From Rotaria sordida (taxonomy: Eukaryota; Rotifera; Eurotatoria; Philodinida; Philodinidae), in NCBI GenBank assembly GCA_905250125.1, contig CAJNOL010000504.1, positions 41,349 to 105,348 on the forward strand: 64,000 nt of DNA, written 5' to 3'. Under the pieces are notes generated by a model, which was not told the origin of the DNA, did not search any database, and was given only the letters and a program-made list of their open reading frames with translations. Both the position numbers and the translations under genes were made by a program. Position 1 is the first letter of the stretch, and every line of letters starts with the position of its first letter. Below are positions 49,601 through 62,289 of the stretch, in pieces.

Positions 49601-51403
49601 AACTTTTTTTCTTTGAACTAAATAATAATACAATTAAGCGATGATTACTAAAGTTTTTCATCATGAATCAAAAGCTGTTAGCGCAATCTCTATGGGATTA
49701 CAATGTGAAACATGATGTAGCTGCTGTTGCTAATCACAGGAAATTGCTTTTTTCCATCTATTTTGTAAAACATCTATTCACAATCCTCTTACTTAATCCT
49801 TCAGAAATGTAATCAGGAAATAGTTCATATATTAGAACGAGAAATTATTAATATACGATCTGTATGTTTGAAAGTTCAAATTTCTACTCTATACACTTCA
49901 AGACTTCTTTTAGATTGTGTTTTACAATACTGGAAAGTCTCTTCTATTACTAGGAAAAAAAATTTAATTCATACGGCCAAAATACGATGGAGACATTCTA
50001 TTCTGTTTATTTTTTCTTAGTAGGTTATTTCTGTGATATCCATTATAGAAATAAAATGTTTATATTAAAATTCTATTTTGAAATATAATAAAATCAATTT
50101 TATTCTTATCTGTTAAGCAAACAATCAATCAAAATGTAAGAATTATCTTTAACAACATTATCTGTTTATATGATGAGTAGGCACAATATCAGCAGTTACA
50201 AATACCGAAGATATTAATATGATATATGATTTAGAACAAAGATTGACATTGATTGATTAAGATTTTTCTTGTTTTCTTTTCGTTAAGTAAAAACAAATGT
50301 TCAAATTTATTCAGTGATTGTTCTCTTCTGTCTATTTTAAGTTTACTTTTTTTTTTTAATTAGCAATTAGTATAAATAATACTAAAATGGACTGGCCGAT
50401 TGATTTTTATCATATGTTCTAATGAAATATAAATAAAAAATAAAAATGACGAAGCTACTACAAAATTTACATGTAAGTAAGTACATGAAAATTTTTTATT
50501 ATTAATATCATTGAATTGAATTGTATTGGAAACGGGCTTAAAACCGGAACAGTCGGTTTTTTTATCAATTCTTAGACTACTGAAGCTAATCTATGTTGCT
50601 CATTTTTATTGATTTTCATGGTCTTAACAGTCTAGAAATATGAGCGTGAGAGTTTCCAACTAACAACAATTTCATTTTGTTGTGGAAGTTCTGTCAACTG
50701 TGACAATATCTAGGTATTAAGAAACCTAAAAAAATATGAAGCCTCGTATAAAAATTGAACTTTCTAGCTCATTTTGTCTCTCTATCGGCAGTAGTAGCCT
50801 TATACGGGTTGAGAAGCCTTTCAACTTGTGTTAAATAATAATTTTAAATAAGAAAACATCAAACTTATCAGTTCTTGCAAAGAAATTATATTTTTATTGA
50901 AGACAACACAAAGTATTGATGTTATTCAATATCAATCCTTGTGAATTAATAGATGAAAAGAGCTCTTCCTTCGTTCTTAGTATTAGCATGTTTGGAATGT
51001 GACAGAGTAAAATAGAAAATGTCCTTATTAGAAACTCCAACAATTATATCAATTTGACATTGTATGTCTTCGTGACGCTGTCTTAATAGATTAATTGATA
51101 TGTGCCGGGTTTTTGTCGATGAATTTTTTAATTGAATTGATCGGTCTAGTCCGATTAAAAAAAATTCGATCGATTTCAAGTCTAATTGGAAACGATAAAA
51201 TAGTTAATTCAGTCGATTATGCAATTTGTAAAACTTATTGTATATTTCAAAATTAATTTTGTCTTATTACATTTATTTTATTTCAATTTATCTAAATTAA
51301 TTGTTTAATTTAAAAAAATATGTTTGTAAATTGTTTATCTCATCTTTCTATGATTGACTCATTGTCTATTCGATTCTATTTTGTACATTTGAAAAAAAAA
51401 TAT
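46668..51403. other. About 4.7 kb without a recognisable gene
   Basis: This stretch lies between the CNNM start and the 3' end of the glycosyltransferase gene. It is AT-rich with many homopolymer tracts. Only short, unconserved frames occur on both strands. No RNA gene, intact mobile element or clear palindrome was seen. The right-hand side of CNNM (46700-47300) probably includes its promoter and any non-coding first exon. Confidence 0.4.
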
Positions 51404-54400
51404 TTATTGAATATATTTCAGCAAATTATCAACAAAATGAGGTATCAAATTATTTGTTTTACTTATTAATATTCGATTTTTTCTTGATTCTTCATATAAC
51501 AAAGATTTATTCGATGCATATTGATGATCCTCAAGTTCCTCTGATTGAATCCCACCTGTATAGCATTGACTATTAGTAATTTGTGGATTAGGCTTTTTAA
51601 CAATATGAAAACAACTTTTAGATGTTTCAGACAAACGACAATGAACAAAAAAAAATGAATTATTATTTGGATCACCAAGACCAATACGTGTATAACCTAA
51701 ATTAGCTGATGTATAACTGATACGTTCATATTTGAAAAGATGAACATGACTAAAATTAAATGAAAACATTTTTAGAAGAATATGTAAAATGACCAATATA
51801 TAATATTCATACTTAACATAGATATGTTGTGCAAGACTATCTGTCTTACAAAGAGTCCAACCACAAAAACGAATACCATCAAATGAACCAGTCTAGAAAT
51901 AACACGAAAAAAAAAATCAGAAAAATAACTATTATTGACGTCAAAATATAATACACTTCGATATTTTTTGAAATATCTTGAGAATGAAAGTAGCTAGAAA
52001 CTTGCAGTTTTCATCATTCGAAAAAGAAATGTAAGGACAAAGTGAAACTTTTCTGAATTATATGAACTATGTATTGATCAAGTAGGTAAATTTTTGCTAT
52101 AGATTTTGACTAGAAGTTTTCGAAAAAACTTTCTCAAATTAACTATGAGTTTCATTTTAGAGAATCAATAACGATGACATTTCTCTGCCGATTTATGCAA
52201 GGCCAAGCCGTCTAACTTATTCCATTCAGGAGTTATAAGCGTTTTACTTGAAGTCTTGAAATCGGCCAATTGATCATTGATCACTCTAACATGTATAGAG
52301 TTTGATGTATTCGTCTATGTTGACTTCAATTGTAGTATTTGTTGGTAGTTTTGAAACGGTCTGACGTTAGAGGGTTAGTATAGACAGAGTTACGAAAATC
52401 ATGATCTAGCTACTTACAATCATATTGAAACTAAAAAACAACAACACATAGTCCAGATAATTTAGCAAAATTTCATTTTTTCCATATTTTCTCTTTCGAA
52501 TGGTGAAAACTACAGGTTTCTGGCTATTTTCGTCCTCAAGATATTTCAAAACATCACGAGTTACATCATATTTTAATGTCAAGAATAGAAAATTTCATAA
52601 CTTACAGCACACGGTATCATCACTATGTAATATTTTACATTCATATAACGAAAACCTAATCGAAATGTATCTTTGTCTCCATCGGTAACATGCTACAATA
52701 AAACAAATACAAATCTATTCTAATTAATATTATTAACAAGCGATTACTTTATAGAATAGTTCATAATTATCATTCATTAATTTTGTCATATAAAGTCCAT
52801 TCCATACGCGTTTTTTATCAACTAATATTGTTGCACTATCAAATTCATATTCATGTTCACCACAACTTGTATTAAACAAATTCCATACACCTGGATGTTG
52901 TCGACTTTGATAAGCATCAGGAAAGAAAAGAGCACCAAATTTGAGATACATTGGATCAGAAAGAAAAAGATCTATTGGATCTCGTGTAATATATGCATCA
53001 CAATCGAGAAATAGTACTTCAGCAAAAGTAGCACTAATAATCGCTGCTGGTTTATAAGGAAAATGTTTCAATAGATTGCCTATACGAGGTTTGTAGACAT
53101 GAGTATGATTAAGTTGCCAGATTTGTGTATGAGTTCTACATTGAGCTTTATCAAAACAACATATATGTGAATTGAGTTTAGGTGCCGTATTAAGTAATTC
53201 CATCATCATTGTTTCTGAGATTTGACTGGATGAATACCATATCTAAAAGATAAATGATTGATGAAAAAACTTTATATTATTGTTTATATGTGTGACAAAA
53301 TAGGAGATATTTTATCCAGGGTTAAGACTGGAAGTGCTTTCTTCTGTTCTTCTGCTGTGATTGAGTATAATAATCGAAATTTCATGAAATCATTATTTAT
53401 ATATAAAACTTATAAGTGCAATTGCATTTGAGGTCAAAATGTGAAACTTAAAAAAGTCTGATCACTATCAAATTGTACCATCGAAAACAAAAAAATACAA
53501 ATAGTTTATGACGTAGTCTTTGTAAGCTGAGAGTGTAATGAATCAAGGCAATTTATATCAGTCTCTATGTAAAATATTGTATCGAATGGTATGAAGACAT
53601 GTTGGATACAAATTTTTAATAATTTTCTCTATTATAGCGTAATTTATTTCCTTTTTGTACAAAATTAGTACAAAAATTACCATGTCTGTCTGTTTGAGTA
53701 TCATCAAAGACAGTTTCATAGTTGTTCCAATAAATCAAATACATTAATCGTATACTGATTGTTCTTCTTCTTCTTCTTCTTCTATTAACTCTGAAAACTT
53801 AAATCACCACTGATATTTATGTAAAAGAATCCTTCATTTTTGCACCCGTTATTAGTGATGAAAATTTGTACTGAAATCATTGATCTTTGGTTTCAGTCAC
53901 TAACGAAATGTATCTAATGAACCTTGATCATGATGCCTAGGATCTTTAGTTATTAGAAAAAGCTGCTGAACAATTGTTGATCTTTGACTCCAATTGCTAC
54001 AAAGTACGAAACAGAAGCCAAAAAATTTCGACTTTAAACTTCTACTCACAATTTTCTTTCGAAAAATCTATATCAGTTCCACTAAATGTATATCTGTTTC
54101 TTTGGTATAAACACAGTTCTATATATTTTATTACATTAAACATGTAAACTTTGGTTTGATTGTTTATCGTATCAAAATTTTGATTTAAGGCACTACATCA
54201 GTCATTTTATTACTTCTTTCATTATTTTTTTAATACAAAAGAAAAAAAACCTTTTTTTGATGTTTGTCTAGATAGAATTATATTTACTTGAACATGTAAT
54301 TGAGTACCACTATGTTCAATCATTTTTAAATTGACTTTCGCTAATGCTAATTGATGTGGTCCAACAGTAAGAACAATACCTCGACCATGAAAATATTCGT

Positions 54401-54695
54401 TTGGATAAGGTATAATTTGTTGACGAAGTGTTATAAGTAATTTAGATATAGTAGAAAAAGCATATTCTTGTTCTTGATTTAATGACTTCATTATCTTACA
54501 TGCATGTGTTGCATTATCATACATCCGCGAATAACTCGCTAAATGTTCATTAATTAGTTCAATTCTGAATGATGTATTGATCAAATGTAATGCAGATGAA
54601 TTAACAGATGAAGATAGAATAAAGTGATTTGATGGCTTCCGTGTGATAAATATAATGATAAGAAATAAAGGTATTATATATAAACAATAAATCAT
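51404..54695 (-). CDS. Type II glycosyltransferase of MNN1 (alpha-mannosyltransferase) type
   Basis: Five exons join in frame, in minus-strand order: 54288-54695, 52748-53242, 52606-52692, 51813-51892 and 51404-51749. They give 471 residues. The start at 54693-54695 puts a single hydrophobic anchor at residues 2-17 (IYCLYIIPLFLIIIFI), as in Golgi type II enzymes; an ATG further upstream (54872) would lengthen the cytosolic tail. The catalytic part carries EVLFLDCDAY, with the metal-binding DxD at about 216-218. It is followed by LKFGALFFPDAYQSRQHPGVW, ATILVDKKRVW and GDKDTFRLGF. This order matches the fungal MNN1/MNT mannosyltransferase family, which adds mannose to glycoprotein glycans. Donor sugar and linkage cannot be read. 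The C-terminal 120 residues are not recognised. Confidence 0.82.
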
Positions 54696-54872
54696 TTTTA
54701 TCAATTTTGCATATTTATCTTTCTTTATTAATAGAAGCATAATTACAAAATTAGTAAAATAATTTTTTATATTAACTTGTTGAGAAATATATTTACAAAA
54801 AAATCTAATTAAAATAAGATTTCGGTTCAATAATCTAATATAATTTAGAAAAAAAAATAAACAGATGATCAA

Positions 54873-57101
54873 GTATATTCTAACAAAAATAATTATTTTA
54901 TTTCAAAAAGAAAAAACAATTTAATCAATTTAATATTATTATCATTAATTAATAAAAACAAATCAATGTATGATCAATAACTATCTTCGAATAAATTCTT
55001 ATCTGAATAGTGTATGAAGATTCATTATATAAATACTTATTTTATTTCAGAATGAATTATGCTAGACCGTTCAAAAAAAAGACGCAACTATGTTTTTTCA
55101 CACATGATTCGGTTGAATGAATTGCAAGTGGAGAAAACGAAGCAAGTAAAATTTTATTTTTTATTGGTATAATACGTGATATATTAAAGCAAAACGAAAA
55201 ACAATATGTTGATATGAAACATGACAACCAAACAAGGTGTTTGATGTAAAAATATCAATTACAGTTTTATAATAAGCAAATAAAAGTCAAACATTAAAAA
55301 CATTTAGAGAACTAATGAATGATATGGTGGAAACAATTTTTGGTGAATAAAAAAAAAAACTACAAGTATTTCATAAAATGCTTCTATCTTCAAAAGAAAA
55401 ACCTGTAAAAATGATATATAACTCTTCATATTCGTTTTAGAAAATACAATAACTTCATATCATTTATGCTCCTAGTTACTGTTGTGTGACTTTCGATTGT
55501 CACACTTTACTCTTATTTCAACTTTCACTTATCATAATAATATTGTGTTTGTATAATCAAAAAATTTCCTAGTTAGCAATGATAAATGGTTAGTTTATCC
55601 ATTGCCTATCTATCATTGTATAATAATCATCATTGCTTACCTCTTACTGATAACAGCAGTGGAAATATAACACTCTAAAATTGATAAATAAAAACTGTCA
55701 TTCATATAAGTGGTATGAATCATGATGAGAATTCATTATGCAGTCACGAAGCTTTTTCGGATTCAGTAAAAACCTCAGTAGTAGAGCTTTGGAAAATTCT
55801 TCTTATACATTAATATCATCAAAATTGGCTACAGATCATCAATAAGGTACACATTTTGGGCAAACGATGTTGAAAATTTCAAAATCTTCAATTTCTACAC
55901 ATGCCGTTGATCTTTGTCTTAACATTGACATAAGTCTTTCGCTACCTTTTTCATACAGTCTTACAATTTTTATTTTCCTTTTCTCTTTCTCACTCTCTAT
56001 ATTTTCGTCCAATTGTTTGTTGTACAGTAGTAGTTCAAATGTTAGAGTTGTTATTATCTTTCATTCGTCAGCAGAATATTTTTCTTGTACTCCTTCATCT
56101 CTCATGTTATCTTTTTTTGTTATATTTGTTCTCAAAATATATTTCCAATAAATTATATCTAATAGCTTTATTCTCATCACACATGTGCCTGAAAAACAAA
56201 TGAAAGTAGTTACATTTTTACTTGCGTCATAGAATGAACTTGAACTAAAAAGAATTGAAAAACGCAACGTAATATCTCAATCATATGTTCATTCGATAAA
56301 TTACTACAAGGCATTGGACTACCACTTCTAAAAAGAAATTTGACATATCGTTTCATTCAGACATTGAAGAAAAAAAAAACTTTAACATGAGAGAAATAAA
56401 CTAGAAATAGCAGAAGACAACAAAAAAAATTGACATTTTAGCAAATAGAAACTAACAGAGGCAGAAAAAATGAAAGAGTTAATGAAGAAAAATCAATATT
56501 GATAATTCTATCCAGTGTCACAGAAAAAATCAGCTTAGTTTGTTCAATAAACAGGATCGATGAGACTGCTGTTATCAACTGGTTTTTGACGATTTTCAAC
56601 ACAAAGACTTCATAAGTGTATCAAAATGAACGAAAGATTATTTTAAAAATATGCTCATTCGGTTGTTTTCTCAAACAAAAATCGAGTATTTTATTTCATT
56701 TCTTCTTGCAAAAAGAGAAATACTTCTCTCTAATCTTATTTATTGTACTATACAAAGATGCACTTAAAGAAAAAGCATTAGCTCAAAGGAAAAAACCTTG
56801 GGCTCAAACACATGAGACATAATTGAATCACATGTAAAACATTTTCCACTTGGATTTATACTCGGCTTTATACGAAATCTCATTCTATTAGCAATTGAAA
56901 AACATATTGATCTTTAACAAACAAATAAATCATATGATGAATATAATATCTACAGATATCCACACATTAAATTATTTTTTCTTTAGATGTAGAAAAGCTT
57001 TAGCAAGACTTTCATCTAATATTTATATTTCATAAATTTGTCAAAAAAAAAATGCAAATATTAAATGATTTGAATGAAACAAAACATGAAAACAAACATA
57101 A
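54873..57101. other. Intergenic region without a recognised gene
   Basis: This region lies between the 5' end of the glycosyltransferase gene and the 3' end of the cadherin gene, both on the minus strand. Short frames occur on both strands, but none has family motifs or splice-compatible partners. No repeat or RNA gene was identified. Confidence 0.4.
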
Positions 57102-59871
57102 TTAAATTTCAGAAGTTAATCTTGATAAATCAAAATTTTGATTTGATGATATCATTTCTAATAATTGTTTTGTTTCTTGAAGAAATGATGATGATGATGA
57201 TGATGATGTTCGAGGTATTATTAATCGATTTTCAACATTTAACATTACTTTTTCTTGTCGTTGAACTGAAGATCTTAATGATAACGATGATGATGATGAT
57301 GACATTTGTGCAGATGATGGAAGAATAAATGTATTTGTTTTAGGAAGTGGTTCTCTTTGAAGAAAACGATCAATATTGAATAAATATGATTCATTATCAT
57401 CATTTTCTATCATAGAAAATATTTAATAACAAATAATAATTTAATAAAACAACTCACTTATTTTAATTGGTTCAAATGAAGAAAAATCAGATTGTTGGAC
57501 AACAATTGAATGAGATCTTTGCTAAAATAATAATAAGAAAATTTAAATGAATAAAGTAATTCTAAAAAGAATTTAAATAAATAACAAACTGGAATTTTTG
57601 TTGGTGGAACTGATGATAATGGTAATGATGCTGATGCTGATGCTGATGCTGATGGTAATGGTGGTAAAGAGAAAGAAGAAGATAAATATTGAGAATTGTT
57701 TATACCATATTTTTTTCCATAGAAAAAATAATTTTTTATTTTTGAACAAATAAGAAAACCTTTTAATCGACAAATAAGTAAAATAAGAATAATTGTTCCA
57801 ATAAGAAATATAATTGAAATAAAAACCATTATTTTTTCTATTGGTTTTTTTGGTAAAATCCATTTTTGAAAATGATTATTAATTTCAAATGATATTGAAT
57901 TTATTTCATCAATAAGAAATGTTATATTAAAACATTGTTTATTATAATCAAAAGAACATATTTCATATTCAAAAGATTTATTAAATAAATTATTTGATTT
58001 ATTTATATACATTCGACATTCATTTAAAATTATTTCACTTTGATTATTATTTAAAAAATTTCTTAAATTAATAGTTAAATTATTATTATTATTATTATCT
58101 ATAAATAAATTTGATTGAATTACTTTTAATAAAGCAATTTCATTATCATTATTTTTAATATCATATAGAATATAAGTTTTGTTTTCTAAACAAAAATCAA
58201 ATGATTCATCAAGAAATTGATCAGAAATTGAAGTTGATGTTGTTATATTAGTTGTTGTTCTTGTTGTTTGAATATCATCAATAAAACTAGTACTATCAAT
58301 TGTTGTTGTTGTTAATTGATCAAAAACAATAAATTGAATAATTAAATTTGGTAAATATTGTTGAGATAATTTATGTTTAATTTGAATATTTAATAAATAA
58401 TTATGATTTGATGATATAAGTTGTTGATTTAATTTTAAATAATAAATATTAATTAAAGAAGGAGAAGAAGAAGGAATAAGTGAAAATATATTAAAATAAT
58501 TTTCAAGTGAAAAAATAAATTTATCATTTGGATAATAATATGAAAAAAGAGATATTTTTAATAAATTAATATTAATTTGAATATTTTTATTAATAAAAAA
58601 AATATTTGATTTATTATTTAATTGATAAATATAATTTGAATTATTAAATAAAATATTTTCATAATAAAATGAAATATTTTTTAATAAATGAAAATAACGA
58701 AAATAAATTTTAATATTTGTTTGATTTTTTAATTTTTTAAAATTATTATTTTTTAATAATAAAAAAGCTTCAACATTTAATTCAATATCATTATTTATAT
58801 ATGTTATATTATTTTTATTTATAAAACTTAATTCACCAGTTAAAAAATTTATTTTTATTTCATTTATTTTATTATTTGATAAAATTTTATAATAAATTAT
58901 ATCTGATGGATTATTTGATATAGCATGAATTTTACCTATCAAATTTTCTCTTTTATTTAATGTTTCATTTAATAATATAACAAATTCATATGAAGATAAC
59001 AAAAATTTTATAAAATTTTTATTTTTATCTTCTTTATCTTCTATTTTAATAAATAAATTCATTGAATTTATTAATTGTTTATTATTTTCATTATTATCAA
59101 TAGCATAAATTATAAATTTATATTCATTTTCAAAAGTTTTTTTTTCATTTATTAATGATGGATTATATTTTAATGCTAATTTATCAAAATTATTTGATAA
59201 ACTTGATAATGATGATTGAGATATTATTATTAATTCAAATAATGAAAAACAATTTATTGATGATTGATTTAATAATAAGATTTTATTTTTATTATTTTTA
59301 TTATTTGAACAATCTAATATATAATGAATTTCACTATTTTTACCTTCATCAATATCTTTTGCACCTTCAAAATATATTCTATATCCATTTGATACATTTT
59401 CAACAAATTTTAATTCAATTTCATTTTTAGCAAATTCTGGTTTATTATCATTTTCACTTTAATTAAATTTAAAATAAATATTTTATTTTTTCTTCTTCTT
59501 CTTCAAAAAAAAACTTACTCAACAATATGAATTGGAATAATCCAATAAGCTAAACCATCATCAACAAGTATTTGTAATTCAATTTTACAATAAAATTTAT
59601 CTAAACAATATTTTTTATCAAGAAATTCTTCTCGATCAATCAAATTTTTTGTATAAATATTTCCATTTATTATTGAAAATAATTTTGTTTCAAATTCATT
59701 TAAATTTATTAATATTAATTTATTTGATGAATTTGTTAATTCTATAACAAATGTATTTAATGGACTATTTTCTAATAAATCAATTATTGGATAACTTTTT
59801 ATTAATGGATTTGAATATGAATTTTTTATTATAACATTTAATATACATATTATTATTATTATTTTCATCAT
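57102..59871 (-). CDS. Short cadherin-like transmembrane protein
   Basis: Four exons join in frame, in minus-strand order: 59519-59871, 57590-59456, 57458-57521 and 57102-57406. They give 862 residues. A signal peptide (MMKIIIIICILNVII) is followed by a cadherin repeat ending IHIVDENDNKPEF, the linker that binds calcium between repeats; that motif is created by the exon 1/2 junction. Further repeats are degenerate (FVENVSNGYRI, FKFIIYAIDNNENNK) and very rich in asparagine. A membrane span (FISIIFLIGTIILILLIC) lies near residue 660-680. It is followed by a serine-rich cytoplasmic tail of about 180 residues with no catenin-binding motif that I can recognise. It resembles protocadherins in layout but is shorter. 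The repeat number is uncertain. Confidence 0.8.
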
Positions 59872-59879
59872 TTTAGATC

Positions 59880-61093
59880 TTTATATAAAATAAAATAAAC
59901 AAACCAAATAAGAATATTTTACTAATCTATCAACAATTCTATATTCTATTCAACAAAAAACTAAAAAGAAAATAATTATCTATTGATTAATATATTCTTC
60001 TAATCTTTTTCTTATTTATAGATAGACAAAAAAGAAAAAAAATTCTTACCTCTGTTTTTCTTTTGACTTACTTGAAATTGAAAATTAGATTGAATAAAAA
60101 GAAAGAATTGAAAGAGAAATCAATCTGAAAGTGTCTCATCATTCAACATTGAAACAATATTGAAAAAGTAAAATAACAATGTTTGAACTGAGTTCTTCTT
60201 CTTGTTTATTTAAATAAGAAAAGTGACAATATTTATCTTGAGTGAAAAGCACGCACACTTTTTTGTTTTTATCCATCTTGTCTTTTTCATCGTCGACAAT
60301 ATGTATTAACTTGTACTCATTAGTAGTTGCGTCGTTAGTTTTTCTTCGTCATCATATCGTTGTTCGTCTTTATTTTCACACAATACTAAGATCAAACAAT
60401 ATATGTCTCACTTTCTCCATGATTTTTTTACCACAAATGTGAATTGGTAGGTACAACTTACATTGTAAATATTAAGACTCTAACTCATTCCTGAAGAAAG
60501 TTATTAAAAAAATACAGTGAAATGTCCTATTCTTTAGTTGTACCACCTTTCTACCTGACTGAAAAGCTGAAAAAAATTGTCTAAAATTGATTATTTTTTT
60601 GCTTCTTCTGGATATGTAACTCGAAAGGAAATATTTTAAAACTTATAAGATCATGTTAATTCCTGTATGTCATTATTTTTCACTCGAAAAAAGACAAAAG
60701 GTTCCTTAATAAGTTCCTAGAAACGTTTCGGTCTCTAAATCAGACAAAAGAAAAGAGTGGTAGTTTGCAAAACCATTTTTTCTTATACTTCGAAGTATTC
60801 TCTATCAGATGGTGACACTTTTAAGTGCGGCCGTTTACGTTTTGTTTTGATCATTTTTTTCAAAATAAATGGTACAATAGATACCAGAATGACTCATATA
60901 TGTATTAGATAGACAGATTTGAAAAGATCCTTACAAAGTGTAATGTACATTAGAAGAAAGGCAAGGAAATACAGTTGTACAATAAAAAAAAATAACATGA
61001 ACACATATGCAAGAAAAATACATCCAATCACAAGTTAATAATCATATGACAAAAGAGAAAAAGAGTAAATATTATTTAATACACGATGAAGAA
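59880..61093. other. Intergenic region upstream of the cadherin gene
   Basis: AT-rich sequence with no convincing exon. It must contain the cadherin promoter and the 3' untranslated part of the minus-strand gene that ends at 61094. No TATA-initiator pair, RNA gene or repeat stands out. Confidence 0.4.
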
Positions 61094-62281
61094 TCAATGT
61101 TTAATCTTTGAGATATAATTCATTAATTGATCTTTTGTCTTTTCCAGATCATGACCTGATAAAAAATGATTATTAAATTCGTGTACAATATTATTGACAT
61201 GATCTGATTGCAAAGTCGATAATTGAATATCGATGATACTCCAGGATTTGTTGTTGAAATTGTACATAAATAATATTTGTAGGTTTATTGTTCCAATATC
61301 ACCACGTAAATTGATTTCATAGTCATAGTATTGAGCAAAGAAAAATACCAGTGGTGTTACTGTTCGATCGGAAAGTATAGTTAGATCGGAAATAGGGACA
61401 AATACACTTATCGACCCCTCCCCCCTAGTGGCGGAGCCAGGGTGGGGCTGGGGGGAGGGCTCAGCCCCTCCCAGGAAAATTTTTAAACCATGTATTTTAT
61501 TTGCTAACCGGGGCTCAAAGGTCCCTCAGAGGGGGTTGAGCCCCCCCCCCAGCTCAAAATCCTGGCTCCGCCACTACTCCCCCCCTCATGTTTTGATCTA
61601 ATTCGACTAATTAGCCGCTGGGAAGGTCATTAAAATCATTAAAAGTATTCCTAAGAGTTCCAAAGCAACAGTTTAAGAGATAACCTAATTTTAAAAAAGT
61701 TGGAAATAGATGGCCCCAGAGTCGGGTCAAAGTGAGGGGAAAACACCTAAACAATATCAGCAGAAGGAAAATATCTAAGTGAATGAAAGGAAAGGGAGTG
61801 GGTGGGTGGGGTGTGGGTATGGGTGTGATTAAATAGAAGAATAACATCCACCCACACCCACACCCAGATTCATGACTGTATTCGAATATTCAATACATTT
61901 GAGAAAATCTTGTAATTGATCAATATTCAATCCATCAATTATTGGTATAACTGTAGCATAATTATTTTTCATCCGATTTAGTTCATCGTTGAATGATTTA
62001 TACTCGGCATTATTTAAATCACCAATGATAAATATGCTTTTGAAAGACGAGTTGTTTTTACGTTGATTGAACATTAAAATCGATAGTTTAATCAAATTTT
62101 GAACTTCGTGTTGCATATTATTATTGTCTTCTAAATAAAACTTAGATGGATCTATGTGAAACATGTAAGTTCTACTATCATCTAATAGAATCACTACAGC
62201 AATGCACGAATACACTCCAGATGTTGATAAAACAGCATCGATTGATGCTTTTCCAACTGGAACATTTTTTATATAAGACAT
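61094..62281 (-). CDS. Unrecognised two-exon protein, possible NTAN1/CheD-like fold
   Basis: The first exon starts at 62279-62281 (MSYIKNVPVGKAS) and runs to about 61868. A second coding block from about 61410 to the TGA at 61094-61096 reads SDRTVTPLVFFFAQYYDYE... and ends ISKIKH. The intron between them holds a GTGTGGG hairpin and a 151-bp hAT MITE lying right at the acceptor, so both edges are uncertain. In exon 1, GVYSCIAVVILLDDSRTYMFHID followed by a helix and SIFIIGDLNN resembles the catalytic-cysteine region of protein N-terminal asparagine amidohydrolase. The similarity is weak, and the second block does not extend it. A 3' splice-site-like TTTTATCTAG ends 8 nt before the ATG. The function is unknown. 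Confidence 0.5.
61418..61584. mobile_element. hAT-type MITE with 8-bp target duplication
   Basis: The core 61426-61576 (151 bp) begins TAGTGGCGGAGCCAGG and ends CCTGGCTCCGCCACTA, a perfect 16-bp inverted repeat. It is flanked by identical CTCCCCCC copies at 61418-61425 and 61577-61584. The inside is GC-rich with G and C runs, unlike the surroundings. It lies in or at the edge of the intron of the unrecognised gene. In gene orientation the element end plus the first duplication base forms CTAG, a potential new splice acceptor. Confidence 0.85.
61795..61866. repeat. GTGTGGG-type hairpin
   Basis: The left arm is rich in GGGTGTGGG-like units and the right arm in CCCACACCC units, around a 25-base AT-rich centre. 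The two arms can fold on each other. The unit contains TGTGGG, which I recall as the telomeric repeat described for the bdelloid Adineta vaga. The right arm overlaps the end of the first exon of the unrecognised gene, where it encodes GVGVGG on the minus strand or marks its donor. Confidence 0.6.
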
Positions 62282-62289
62282 TTCAATAT

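Noticed and set aside
52416..52430. Possible 13-nt micro-exon (TTTCAATATGATT) in the glycosyltransferase gene
   Set aside because: Including it breaks the frame into the next exon. Joining 52606 directly to 51892 keeps the frame, and the segment lies in a probable inverted-repeat arm.
57074..57328. Plus-strand frame with a methionine run
   Set aside because: Antisense of the serine-rich codons of the cadherin tail, not a gene.
59155..59430. Plus-strand frame of 91 codons
   Set aside because: It is the opposite-strand shadow of the large cadherin exon, with low-complexity Leu/Tyr content.
61611..61847. Minus-strand frame with proline-rich start
   Set aside because: It starts inside the GTGTGGG hairpin and does not connect in frame with the flanking coding blocks.
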